From the NCBI RefSeq assembly GCF_000614205.1, contig NZ_BAKN01000019.1:1-57859 (forward strand): a stretch of 57,859 nucleotides of DNA, read 5' to 3'. This document shows positions 38,746-47,775 of the stretch, piece by piece. Position 1 is the stretch's first letter. Each line of letters opens with the position of its first letter. Under the pieces are notes generated by a model. That model had not been told where the DNA came from, did not search any database, and saw only the letters and a list, made by a program, of their open reading frames with translations. The position numbers and the translations under genes were made by a program. The stretch is from Hoylesella saccharolytica JCM 17484. GTDB lineage: Bacteria; Bacteroidota; Bacteroidia; Bacteroidales; Bacteroidaceae.

Positions 38746-38883
38746 CACTCCTAAAATAAGAGATGTAGATATATCTTGGTATTATAAAATGTAAAAGAGC
38801 TCGAACCTTTTCGTACTTTTCAAAGGTTATGTGCTATTTAAACAGTTTTTTACTCATTAAGCAGGATTAAAATTGCTAAAACA

Positions 38884-39093
38884 ATGAAAAGAAATACAAG
38901 TATAAGGATAGTTGAAGAATTACTTCTCCACCCGATAAATGGAAAGATGCCGTATGTAAAACCCATGAGTCAGGTGATAAAAGTAGAAGACGAAGCTTTT
39001 TTCTGTACATCTGTGAAGGGAGCTGAAACAGGTAATCGACAACAGCAATGGGAGGAAGAAGAAATTGGTGAAGGGGGAGAAGATGAGTTGTAA
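38884..39093 (+). CDS. Short YVKP-type peptide
   Basis: Peptide of 69 aa with a positively charged start (MKRNTSIRIVEELLLHP), a central YVKPMSQVIKVEDEAFFC and an acidic tail (EEEEIGEGGEDEL). Short proteins with Y-x-x-P followed by hydrophobic alternation are common in Prevotella near surface-protein genes. The function is not established. It precedes the fimbrillin-like lipoprotein by 64 bp and shares its promoter. A similar peptide starts at 57726. Confidence 0.6.
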   Translation: MKRNTSIRIVEELLLHPINGKMPYVKPMSQVIKVEDEAFFCTSVKGAETGNRQQQWEEEEIGEGGEDEL

Positions 39094-39157
39094 GCACTCT
39101 AAGCAAACCTACGAAAACCAACAATTAGAGTTGAATAAAAAGATTTATGGAAAGACA

Positions 39158-40810
39158 ATGAAAAAGAATAAATGGATATGGTGTGTTTGTATTGTAGTTT
39201 TAGGCTGCCTGGTGATATCTTGTAACAATGATACTGAACAAGAAGCAAATAATGAACAGGTGCTCAATGGGGGTAATGTGAACTTTCTTTTAAGGGAAGC
39301 ACCCTTTGAGCCGATAACAGAAGTGGACACGCGATCGCTATCTGTTATGAAAGATACAGTGGATGTTGATGGTAGGCTCGAAGCAGAAGTAAGTGTTGAA
39401 TCTGATTCGTCTATAGCCTTACCTCGTGCGAAAACACGTGCTACTGAACCTCTAAAAGATGGTACTTATCATATCTATGCTTTTCAAGGTGGCACATTGA
39501 AAGGCTCGCTAGCCTGCACCATGGCAAGTGGAAAACTCTCTTCAACAGGTTATATGTATCTACCTCATGGTACATATGACTTTATTTGTGTGAACGAACA
39601 AGTAACTTACCATGCTGCAACAGCTTCTTTTAAAGTGAAGCGTGCTGATGCTTTGGTAGCTGTAGTACAAGGAAAACTCATAGACCAAGACCCAAAACAG
39701 CTAGTGGATTTTGAGCTGAAGCATCTTACGGCACGCGTGAAGATAAAGTTGGAAACTTATTGGCCCATTACCAATATCAAGGCAGCGACTCAATTATCAC
39801 CCTCTGCTACACAACAACGGGCAACGGCAACATTTACAGCCGCCAATCCAATGGTTGTGACTTATGATGCCGGCGAGGTGAAAGATAGCTATACCTTGGC
39901 GAATGCTACTACTGAAGCAGCCAACTATACTTACACTGCCTTGAGCAACGAGTGGCAATATTACTTTCCTGAAACTGATGCCACAAAGTTTCAAATGGTG
40001 ATAACGGGTGGTGATAAACTTTATCGGCGTGATGTGGCTGGTGCAAAAATAGCACTGAAAGGTTTGTCATCTATGATTGCCAATAAATCGTACACTATCA
40101 AAGTACGATTGCTTTACAAGTTCCAGTATCTCTTCTCTGATGGAACAACAGGTACCTTGGCATATGGAAACGCCAATGGGAAGGAAGCCGTTGCTGCAAT
40201 GATCACTACCGATAGGGCTATCGCATTAACAGACGCAGGAATGGGTGCTGGGTACATGTGGAGTCCTCATATTACTGCACAACAAACCCCGCATATGTAC
40301 ACAGGCTTTACTGCTTGGTATAATAATTATGATGGTTACAATCTTACTTGGACTCCAGCAACAACTCTTCCCACACCTTCTGTTAAAGCGAATGACCCCG
40401 TTAACTATCCGGCTTTTTATCAAGCCGGGCATTATCAGCCCTTGCATGCACTAACAGCTCCCGCAGGACAACTTAGTGAATGGTATCTATCAACAATTGG
40501 CGAATGGAAACTCGCTTTTATCGCATTGGGTAATTACGATGCAGCTCAGCTGACCGATTGGGGGGGGAGCACCTCTATTCATTGGGATACGCCACTTGTA
40601 AAGACTGTATTTGTTCAAGCTGGAGGCACTTCTCCCTTGTGGTATTCAGGTGGAGGAACTGCAGGCTGGTATTGGTCAAGCTCTGAACACTCTACTCCCA
40701 GTGCCCTACATGTTATTTTTTATCCACAGAATTTTTATGGTGCATGGTGGGCAGGCAACCCTAAGACCACGTTGATGCGTGTTCGCCCATTCATTATTAA
40801 GAAGTTTTAG
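39158..40810 (+). CDS. Fimbrillin-like lipoprotein with DUF1566-like C-terminus
   Basis: Predicted lipoprotein of 550 aa. The signal peptide and lipobox LVISC (Cys22) indicate lipidation and outer-membrane placement. The ATG at 39158 is chosen because it begins the signal peptide (MKKNKWIWCVCIVV). Residues about 100-340 look like the beta-sandwich of Bacteroidetes fimbrillins (GTYHIYAFQGGTLKGSL; FELKHLTARVKIKLE). The C-terminal part (WYLSTIGEWKLAFIALG; GWYWSSSEHSTPSAL; MRVRPFIIKKF) resembles DUF1566/FISUMP domains. It may be a pilus subunit or an adhesive surface protein; which one is not clear. Confidence 0.7.
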   Translation: MKKNKWIWCVCIVVLGCLVISCNNDTEQEANNEQVLNGGNVNFLLREAPFEPITEVDTRSLSVMKDTVDVDGRLEAEVSVESDSSIALPRAKTRATEPLKDGTYHIYAFQGGTLKGSLACTMASGKLSSTGYMYLPHGTYDFICVNEQVTYHAATASFKVKRADALVAVVQGKLIDQDPKQLVDFELKHLTARVKIKLETYWPITNIKAATQLSPSATQQRATATFTAANPMVVTYDAGEVKDSYTLANATTEAANYTYTALSNEWQYYFPETDATKFQMVITGGDKLYRRDVAGAKIALKGLSSMIANKSYTIKVRLLYKFQYLFSDGTTGTLAYGNANGKEAVAAMITTDRAIALTDAGMGAGYMWSPHITAQQTPHMYTGFTAWYNNYDGYNLTWTPATTLPTPSVKANDPVNYPAFYQAGHYQPLHALTAPAGQLSEWYLSTIGEWKLAFIALGNYDAAQLTDWGGSTSIHWDTPLVKTVFVQAGGTSPLWYSGGGTAGWYWSSSEHSTPSALHVIFYPQNFYGAWWAGNPKTTLMRVRPFIIKKF

Positions 40811-40941
40811 AACGATTTTCTAGTATATTTAATCTATTAGAAAATTTACTATATGTAATTATTTTGTAGTAAATTTGTTAATACTGCGTAATATCTTAGT
40901 ATTTTATTAACATATTAAGGTGATATTGGCGGTCAAATTGT

Positions 40942-40949
40942 TAATTTCG
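40942..40949 (+). promoter_or_regulatory. Weak -7 box before rprX
   Basis: TAATTTCG, one mismatch to TAnnTTTG, ending 5 bases before the ATG. Confidence 0.3.
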
Positions 40950-40954
40950 CAAGT

Positions 40955-42514
40955 ATGAAGAAAAGAACGATTTGGACAATAGCCATTATCATGGGAATTT
41001 CGTTCCTTGGACTGCTTTTTCTGCAATTGAAATATATTCAGGAAATGGCGGATATGAAAAAGGAACAGTTCGATGAGTCTGTTAATCGTGCTTTGTATCA
41101 GGCTTCCAGAAATATGGAACTGAACGAAACTCTTCGTTATTTAGAGAAAGATATTAATGAAACCGAGCGTAAGGCCTACCGTAACGACTCGTTAGGAACA
41201 AGAAGTGGACAACCGGATGGAAGTCTTCAACACTCTCATCAATATTCGGTTGCAGGAAAAGATGGTACGGTCTACTCGTCGTTCGAACTGAAAACAATTA
41301 CCTCCAAACCTTCGCAAATGCCTAAGGCCATGATATTGAGAAGCGATAAGAACTCGCTTTCTGAGGCTTCCAAATCTATGCAAGAGATATTAAAGAATAG
41401 GTATGTTTATCAGCGAGCATTGCTGGATGAGGTTGTATATTCGATGCTTTATTCGGCTTCGGAAAGACCTTTGAGAGAGCGTATCAACTTTAAACAGCTG
41501 GATCAAGACCTGAAAGCGGAGCTGATGAACAATGGTATTAATCTGCAATATCACTTTACAGTGTCTACACCCGATGGAAGAGAAGTATATCGCTGTTCGG
41601 ATTATACTGATAGCGGTGAAGATTATTCGTATTCGCAGGTGTTATTCAGAAATGATCCAGCCTCGAAGATGGGCGTTGTGAAAGTACACTTTCCTGATAT
41701 GGACAGCTATATCTTTTCAAGTGTGCGCTTTATGATACCGTCGGTTATCTTTACATTGGTCTTATTGGTAACATTTATCTTCACCATCGTTATTATTTTT
41801 AGGCAAAAACGATACACGGAGATGCGAAATGATTTTATCAATAACATGACACACGAACTAAAAACGCCTATCAGTAGCATTTCGTTGGCGGCACAAATGT
41901 TGAACGATGAAACGGTAACGAAGAGCAGTTCGATGATGAGCCATTTGGGCGGAGTGATCAACGACGAGGCTAAACGATTGCGCTTTTTGGTAGAAAAAGT
42001 GCTACAGATGTCGATGTTTGAAAGAAAGAAAGCCATCTTCAAGATGAAACAGCTTGATTTGAATGAGATGGTTGAAAGTGTTGCCAATACTTTTACGCTG
42101 CGTGTAGAACATACTGAAGGAAAGATTTACACAGAAATAGAAGCCGTTAACTCAACTATTTATGTGGATGAGATGCACTTTCAGAACGTGATATTTAACC
42201 TGATGGACAATGCCGTAAAGTATCGAAAGCCCGACCGGCCTATTAACATATACATCCGAACATGGAACGATGATACCTCGCTTTATCTCTCGATACGCGA
42301 TACGGGCGTAGGTATCAAGAAAGATAATCTCAAAAAGGTGTTCGAGAAGTTCTATCGCGTGCATACCGGAAATGTGCACGATGTCAAAGGATTCGGACTC
42401 GGGTTGGCCTATGTTAAGAAAATAATAGATCTGCACAAAGGTGACATCACCGTTGAAAGTGAATATGGAAAAGGAACCAAGTTTACAATTAAATTACCAA
42501 TTATAAAAGATTAA
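40955..42514 (+). CDS. rprX: Sensor histidine kinase RprX
   Basis: Membrane sensor kinase of 519 aa. Two membrane segments (about residues 6-26 and 257-283) flank a periplasmic sensor of about 230 residues. The cytosolic part has the dimerisation/phosphoacceptor motif NNMTHELKTPISSI (His300), an N box NLMDNAVKY, G1 DTGVGI and G2 GFGLGLAYV. Architecture and length match RprX of Bacteroides. The partner regulator gene begins 4 bp after its stop. The signal is not known from the sequence. Confidence 0.9.
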   Translation: MKKRTIWTIAIIMGISFLGLLFLQLKYIQEMADMKKEQFDESVNRALYQASRNMELNETLRYLEKDINETERKAYRNDSLGTRSGQPDGSLQHSHQYSVAGKDGTVYSSFELKTITSKPSQMPKAMILRSDKNSLSEASKSMQEILKNRYVYQRALLDEVVYSMLYSASERPLRERINFKQLDQDLKAELMNNGINLQYHFTVSTPDGREVYRCSDYTDSGEDYSYSQVLFRNDPASKMGVVKVHFPDMDSYIFSSVRFMIPSVIFTLVLLVTFIFTIVIIFRQKRYTEMRNDFINNMTHELKTPISSISLAAQMLNDETVTKSSSMMSHLGGVINDEAKRLRFLVEKVLQMSMFERKKAIFKMKQLDLNEMVESVANTFTLRVEHTEGKIYTEIEAVNSTIYVDEMHFQNVIFNLMDNAVKYRKPDRPINIYIRTWNDDTSLYLSIRDTGVGIKKDNLKKVFEKFYRVHTGNVHDVKGFGLGLAYVKKIIDLHKGDITVESEYGKGTKFTIKLPIIKD

Positions 42515-42518
42515 AGCT

Positions 42519-43217
42519 ATGGAAGAGAATTTAAAAATTTTATTGTGCGAAGACGATGAAAATTTAGGAATGTTGCTTCGCGAGTATTTACAAGCAAAAG
42601 GTTTCACTGCAGAACTCTGTCCCGATGGTGAGGCTGGTTATAAAGCTTTCTTAAAAACCAAGTTTGACATTTGCGTGCTTGACGTAATGATGCCTAAGAA
42701 AGACGGATTTACATTAGCACAAGAGATTAGGCAGAGCAATGGTGAAATCCCCATCATCTTTCTCACGGCCAAAACGCTGAAGGATGATATTCTTGAAGGA
42801 TTTAAGATTGGAGCCGATGACTACATCACCAAACCTTTCTCAATGGAAGAACTGGTGTTCCGTATTGAAGCCATTCTGCGTCGTGTACATGGTAAAAAGA
42901 ACAAAGAAAATACCATTTACCGCCTTGGCAACTTTGTTTTCGACACGCAAAAGCAACTGCTTACCATTGGCGAAAAGCAAACTAAGCTTACCACTAAAGA
43001 GAACGAGTTGCTGGCGTTGCTCTGCTCACATGCCAATGAAATCTTACAGCGTGACTTCGCCCTAAAGACCATCTGGATTGATGATAACTACTTCAACGCA
43101 CGTTCAATGGATGTTTATATCACTAAGTTGCGTAAGCATCTCAAAGACGATGACCAGGTTGAAATTATCAATATTCATGGTAAGGGATACAAACTGATAA
43201 CGCCCGAAGAAGAATAA
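42519..43217 (+). CDS. rprY: OmpR-family response regulator RprY
   Basis: Response regulator of 232 aa. The receiver domain (about 5-120) has the acidic pocket CEDDEN, phosphorylation site Asp55 in CVLDVMMPKKDG, and the conserved lysine in DDYITKPFSMEEL. The C-terminal winged-helix DNA-binding domain (about 135-230) has TTKENELLALL and the typical RSMDVYITKLRKHL ending with VEIINIHGKGYKL. Paired with RprX, whose kinase domain phosphorylates it. Targets are not visible here. A strong terminator follows. Confidence 0.93.
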   Translation: MEENLKILLCEDDENLGMLLREYLQAKGFTAELCPDGEAGYKAFLKTKFDICVLDVMMPKKDGFTLAQEIRQSNGEIPIIFLTAKTLKDDILEGFKIGADDYITKPFSMEELVFRIEAILRRVHGKKNKENTIYRLGNFVFDTQKQLLTIGEKQTKLTTKENELLALLCSHANEILQRDFALKTIWIDDNYFNARSMDVYITKLRKHLKDDDQVEIINIHGKGYKLITPEEE

Positions 43218-43245
43218 AGTGGCAGTACATTTAGTCCTATCATAG

Positions 43246-43282
43246 AAAAAGAGTACAGGTTCGTAAGCCTGTATTCTTTTTT
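43246..43282 (+). terminator. Intrinsic terminator after rprXY
   Basis: Stem AAAAAGAGTACAGG (43246-43259) with CCTGTATTCTTTTTT (43268-43282), one mismatch, eight-base loop, ending in a run of T. Confidence 0.85.
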
Positions 43283-43360
43283 ACGTTTTGTTTGGTGCGA
43301 CAGAAAACAAGTCTGATAGTGTTTTCGTGGCCATCGTTTTGCCCAACCTGCACTTTGTCG

Positions 43361-43368
43361 TATCTTTG
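43361..43368 (+). promoter_or_regulatory. -7 box for the ATP-grasp-like gene
   Basis: TATCTTTG, 44 bases before the ATG at 43413. Confidence 0.6.
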
Positions 43369-43412
43369 CACAACGATAAGCGATAACGACGATTACGCGC
43401 AAGAGTAAAAAG

Positions 43413-44543
43413 ATGGTATTACACGTTTTTAATCCCGAACACGACTTGGTCTTAGCTGCCGGCGAGGGCAATTTCACACCGCCCAAAATGGTACGAAATT
43501 TTTATGCCGATTTAGGATTTCTGCCGGCGTTGTGGGCAAAAGAGGGTGACATTGTATGGGTGGCAGATGTGGAAGCTGCGCGTGAGAAACTGCGTCACAT
43601 CAAACGAGCCACGCAGCATATCGTGTTGATGAACGACGATATGCTAACGAGCTTTTTACTTAGTAACAATGGGATAGAAGGCAACCTAACTGTTGAACCA
43701 TGGGGATGGGATCGAAAGGTGAAATGCAAGCTGACAACGATTTCGCGCGGTGGCCTCATGCTACCCTCTGACAGTTGGCTTGATGAAGTGCGGCGTATGA
43801 GCTCACGCGAATGGATGGCACAAAACTTTCTACCCGAACTAAAAACAAGGCTCATCCGAAAAGGCCTCTCGCGCATTGTGGGCCACTCGTTCGTGTTACA
43901 TTCGATGCAACAACTTCGCACTCTGCTTTTGCGCCATCCGCTGATTGTTGTTAAAGCCCCGTGGAGCAGTAGTGGTCGCGGCATCCGTTACATCGACCGC
44001 ACGCCCGACCCCTCTACTGCCGGCTGGTGTGCCAATATCATCGACCGTCAGGGTTGCATCACCGCCGAACCCTATTACAACAAGATATGCGACTTTGGGA
44101 TGGAGTTTTTCTGCCATCCCGACGGTACGGTGCGCTATCTGGGGCTGTCGATTTTCAAGACCTCAAAACGGATGTACACCGGCAGTTTGCTTGCCACAGA
44201 AGCCGACAAGCGCGCCATACCCGCCCGATACGTCGACGTAAACGCGCTCGATATCATTGCCGACACTGCGGCGCAGCTTTCGCAACAACTCTTCTCGGGT
44301 GTCTACACCGGTCCTTTCGGCATCGACATGATGGTGGTGAGCGATGCCGACGGTGCGCCCGCCATTCACCCTTGTGTAGAGTTAAACTTGCGCAGAACGA
44401 TGGGGCACGTAGCTTTGGCGCTCTCGCCCGACGCCACACAGCCGCAGCAGCTGATGAGCATTACACACGCCGCCGGCAGCTACCGCCTGCGCTTGCATAC
44501 CATTAGCGACGGTTGGGTAAATAACGAGCTGTTTAACCGCTAA
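43413..44543 (+). CDS. ATP-grasp-like protein of unknown function
   Basis: Cytosolic protein of 376 aa, conserved-looking and without a signal peptide. The N-terminus reads MVLHVFNPEHDLVLAAGEGNF split by a turn; the middle has LIVVKAPWSSSGRGIRYID, which looks like the nucleotide-binding loop of ATP-grasp enzymes, and the C-terminal part VELNLRRTMGHVALAL resembles the metal-binding acidic/asparagine site of that fold (Glu and Asn of ELN). ATP-grasp enzymes ligate carboxylates to amines or thiols; the substrate is not inferable. The gene stands alone. Confidence 0.7.
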   Translation: MVLHVFNPEHDLVLAAGEGNFTPPKMVRNFYADLGFLPALWAKEGDIVWVADVEAAREKLRHIKRATQHIVLMNDDMLTSFLLSNNGIEGNLTVEPWGWDRKVKCKLTTISRGGLMLPSDSWLDEVRRMSSREWMAQNFLPELKTRLIRKGLSRIVGHSFVLHSMQQLRTLLLRHPLIVVKAPWSSSGRGIRYIDRTPDPSTAGWCANIIDRQGCITAEPYYNKICDFGMEFFCHPDGTVRYLGLSIFKTSKRMYTGSLLATEADKRAIPARYVDVNALDIIADTAAQLSQQLFSGVYTGPFGIDMMVVSDADGAPAIHPCVELNLRRTMGHVALALSPDATQPQQLMSITHAAGSYRLRLHTISDGWVNNELFNR

Positions 44544-44582
44544 TTTTCACCCCCCCCTTTTCTCTCCTTTTTTCTTCTTCCA

Positions 44583-45040
44583 TGGAAGAAACTGTGCCAG
44601 CGTTGTCGGGAGCATTTCTGCCGTGGAAGAAACCTTGCCGACGTTGCCGGGAGCATTTCTTACGTGGAAGAAACTGTGCCAGCGTTGTCGGGAGTATTTC
44701 TGCTATGGAAGAAACCTTGCCGACGTTGCGGGAGCATTTCTGCCGTGGAAGAAGCCTGCCAACGCCCGAAAGCAACCCGGTTATGGGCGCAGAAATCCTG
44801 TCGACATTGTCGACAACAGTTTCGGAGTGTGCGAAAACCCTGTCGACAAAATCGCCGACATTTTCGGATACTCTGAAAACGCCGTCGACGTTGTCGATAG
44901 CATTTCGGAAGTGTGGGAAGGTATTTTCGACATTGTCGAACGTATTTCGGGAGTATGCGAAAGTCCTGTCGACGTTGTCGATGGGATTTTTGAGTGTGCA
45001 GCAGCCTCATCGACGTTGTCGACAACATTTCCGCCCCGAA
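44583..45040. repeat. Tandem array of eleven 40-42-bp units
   Basis: Core positions fall at about 44597, 44638, 44679, 44720, 44760, 44801, 44843, 44885, 44927, 44969 and 45010, so the register is unbroken. The first five units read like TTGCCGACGTTGCCGG with GAGCATTTC and a GGAAGAA linker. The next six carry TGTCGACGTTGTCGA with ATTTCGGA, rich in the palindrome GTCGAC. The two groups align, so they are one drifting family. Several long open frames on both strands are by-products of the repeat. Confidence 0.95.
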
Positions 45041-45059
45041 TGCGGTTATCCGGCGGCAT

Positions 45060-45099
45060 AAAAATCTGCGGTTGGCACCTATGCCAACCGCAGATTTTT
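45060..45099. terminator. Strong bidirectional terminator
   Basis: Perfect 18-bp stem: AAAAATCTGCGGTTGGCA (45060-45077), loop CCTA, then the complement (45082-45099). A-rich and T-rich ends suit both directions. It lies between the repeat array and the end of mutS2. Confidence 0.9.
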
Positions 45100-45146
45100 A
45101 TGTTTTCGCCTTTATCCGTTGGTGTGGAACACCGGATGCAAATTGT

Positions 45147-47687
45147 TTATAAATCGACAACCGTGATGCCTGCGCCGCCAAACTGCACGTGCTCGTCTTT
45201 GAACGCCGATACGTTGGGAACGGTGGCGAGATATTGCCGGATGAGCTGACGCAGAATGCCGTTGCCCTTGCCGTGCAGAATGCGTACGCGGGGCATGCCC
45301 ACCAGAATGGCGTCGTCGATAAAGTGCATCACGGTGTTGAGCGCCTCGTCGCCGCGTTCGCCACGAATATCGAGGTCTTGGCTAAATCGGCTTTTGCGTT
45401 CGTCTATCGCTTGTCGTGTTTCTCGGCTCATAGCGGGTGCTTTTTTTTGCTCGGTGGGTTGCGCCTGTTCCAGGCGTTTTACGCTTATCTTGCTGCGCAT
45501 TCCGCCGAAAACCACCGTTGCCATGCCGTTGGCGTCGAGCGTTTCTATCTCGCCCACTGCCTGCTGACCCTTCATTCGCACCGTGTCGCCTGCCTTGAGC
45601 ACGAGCTCGACCGTTTCTTTTCTATTGACAGCCTCGCGAATTTTTGCTGCCGCGTTTTTCTCGCGTTCAGCCTTTTCGCCGATATGCTTTTCGTGGCGCT
45701 CCTTTCGGCGTATAATCTGTTCCATCTTTTTAGCAATCAGTGCATCGTTGGCTGCCGCATCTACCTGCGCCACTTCTGTTTTAAAGGCATTCAGCTCTTC
45801 GCGTATCTGTTTGGTGCGTTCTTTTTCGGCCTGCGCCTCGCGAATTTCGCGGATGGTGGTTTCGATACGTCGATTGCTCTCGCGCAACAGTTCTTCTGCC
45901 TGTTCTTTCGCCTTTTTTAAGATAGCTTTTCGTTCTTTGTTCAGCTCGTCAATGTCGTGTTTGTAACGATTAATGGTGGCTTGCATTTCTTTCTCCTGTC
46001 GATGAATGGTTTGCCGTTTAGCCTCCCAATATCGTTTATCGCGAATAATGTCTTGTAGATATTTGTCACTCTGAATGTAGTCGTCGCCCACAATCTGCGC
46101 TGCATCTTGTATTACCTCTTCGGGTAAACCTGTTTGACGAGCTATTTCGATGGCAAATGAACTGCCGGGACGACCCATCGAAAGCTGAAATAATGCGCGC
46201 ATACCCTGTCGGTCATAAAGCATAGCTCCGTTGGCTACGCCAGGATATGTGTCGGCAAAACGTTTAAGGTTTTGGTAGTGAGTTGTGATGACGCCGAATG
46301 CGCCACGCCGATAAAACTGTGTGAGTACTGATTCGGCAATGGCTCCACCGATAAGAGGTTCTGTTCCGGTGCCAAATTCGTCAATAAGCAATAGTGTTTG
46401 GGTATTAGCCTGCCGCATCATGTGTTTCATGTTTAGCAGGTGCGATGAGTAGGTGCTCAGGTCGTTTTCTATGCTCTGTTCGTCGCCAATGTCGAGCATA
46501 ATGTTGTCAAAAACTCCTACTTGAGAGGTTTCGCCGAGCGGCACAGACAGTCCACACTGTACCATATATTGTAGCAATCCGACAGTTTTCAGACAAACAG
46601 ACTTACCACCTGCATTGGGCCCCGAAATAATGAGTATACGCTTATCATTATTGAGTGTAATGTCGAGAGGAACAACTCGTTTTCCTTGCTTTTCAAGTGA
46701 GATACGCAGCAAAGGATGTATAGCCTGTCCCCAATCGATAATTGCAGTGGATTGTACAGTAGGTTCAATAGCAAAAAAAGTACGAGAAAGTGCAGCTTTT
46801 GCCTGAATAAGATCAATGTTGGCAAGTAATTGATACGAATGAATTATCTCGTCGACATGGGGCCTTATTTCTTTTGCCACTTCTGTTAAAATACGAATAA
46901 TTTCGCGCTTTTCATCGGCTTCTAAACTCCGAATTCGGTTATTGGCTTCAACAACTTCGGTAGGTTCTATATAAACTGTATGCCCTGATGCCGATTCATC
47001 GTGTATAATTCCACTGATTTTACGTTTTAATCCCGGCTGAATAGGTATAACCAATCGGCCTTCGCGAATAGTGGGTATAACATCCTTTTCAACCAAACCT
47101 TCTTGTTGTGCATTTTTAAGAATATTATTCAAAATGCGTGAAACCATACCTCCGGTTTGTGCCAATTCGCAACGAATACGTGACAATTCAGGTGATGCGC
47201 TATCTTTTATTCGTCCGAATTTATCTAACAGTTCACTGATACACCGAATGGTTTCAGGAAATGTCGTAATGTTATTGGTTAACCGTTGTAAAGTGGGATA
47301 AGCAAACTCTTTTTTTGCTTGATTTTCTTCTGATTCGCCACTTTCCATATCGTTTCGATTAAGATAACGCACTAACTGAAGCACAGTATCGAGCGAACGA
47401 TATAAATTAAAGAGTTCCTGCTCTTCAAAATAAGTTCCTTCGACTTTTAATCGTACTAACTGACTGCGTAAATCAAAAAAATATTGTAATGGAAGGTCAT
47501 CGTTCTCCTCTTGTAAATACTTTAACTCTCGTATTTGTTGTAACCATTCATTTAATTGGTCAGCATCACTGCTCATTTTCATGGCATCAACACATTCGCA
47601 GCCCATTGTTGAAAGACATAGTTCTTTTAATAAGGCACGAATCTCATCAAAACCAATTTTCTGTTCAAAATTATGCGGATAAATCAT
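45147..47687 (-). CDS. mutS2: Endonuclease MutS2 (Smr domain)
   Basis: MutS-family ATPase of 846 aa. Order: N-terminal core and clamp helices, the ATPase with Walker A ISGPNAGGKSVCLKTVG, Walker B LLIDEFGTGTEP and ITTHYQNLK, a long coiled-coil (about 530-640, charged KERKAILKKAKEQAEEL), a KOW-like stretch (GDTVRMKGQQAVGEIETL), and a C-terminal Smr nuclease domain (LDIRGERGDEAL, HGKGNGILRQ). MutS2 acts on branched or recombining DNA, or rescues collided ribosomes, not mismatch repair. Only four bases separate a TATCTTTG box from the ATG. Confidence 0.97.
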   Translation of the reverse strand: MIYPHNFEQKIGFDEIRALLKELCLSTMGCECVDAMKMSSDADQLNEWLQQIRELKYLQEENDDLPLQYFFDLRSQLVRLKVEGTYFEEQELFNLYRSLDTVLQLVRYLNRNDMESGESEENQAKKEFAYPTLQRLTNNITTFPETIRCISELLDKFGRIKDSASPELSRIRCELAQTGGMVSRILNNILKNAQQEGLVEKDVIPTIREGRLVIPIQPGLKRKISGIIHDESASGHTVYIEPTEVVEANNRIRSLEADEKREIIRILTEVAKEIRPHVDEIIHSYQLLANIDLIQAKAALSRTFFAIEPTVQSTAIIDWGQAIHPLLRISLEKQGKRVVPLDITLNNDKRILIISGPNAGGKSVCLKTVGLLQYMVQCGLSVPLGETSQVGVFDNIMLDIGDEQSIENDLSTYSSHLLNMKHMMRQANTQTLLLIDEFGTGTEPLIGGAIAESVLTQFYRRGAFGVITTHYQNLKRFADTYPGVANGAMLYDRQGMRALFQLSMGRPGSSFAIEIARQTGLPEEVIQDAAQIVGDDYIQSDKYLQDIIRDKRYWEAKRQTIHRQEKEMQATINRYKHDIDELNKERKAILKKAKEQAEELLRESNRRIETTIREIREAQAEKERTKQIREELNAFKTEVAQVDAAANDALIAKKMEQIIRRKERHEKHIGEKAEREKNAAAKIREAVNRKETVELVLKAGDTVRMKGQQAVGEIETLDANGMATVVFGGMRSKISVKRLEQAQPTEQKKAPAMSRETRQAIDERKSRFSQDLDIRGERGDEALNTVMHFIDDAILVGMPRVRILHGKGNGILRQLIRQYLATVPNVSAFKDEHVQFGGAGITVVDL

Positions 47688-47691
47688 GCTG

Positions 47692-47699
47692 CAAAGATA
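47692..47699 (-). promoter_or_regulatory. -7 box abutting the mutS2 start codon
   Basis: The minus strand reads TATCTTTG, CAGC, then ATG. This suggests leaderless or near-leaderless initiation. Confidence 0.5.
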
Positions 47700-47775
47700 A
47701 TTTATAATTCACCATTTAATGGTATATCAGTTAAATTGAAAAGGATGTTGGCTTTGTTGAGTAGGGGATGAATGT

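Noticed and set aside
4401..45040. The tandem arrays as CRISPR loci
   Set aside because: Units are contiguous and vary throughout; there are no constant repeats separating unique spacers and no cas genes in the window.
44582..45249. Several genes on both strands within the 44.6-45.0 kb array
   Set aside because: Long open frames in many registers, all repetitive, with no start context or family match.
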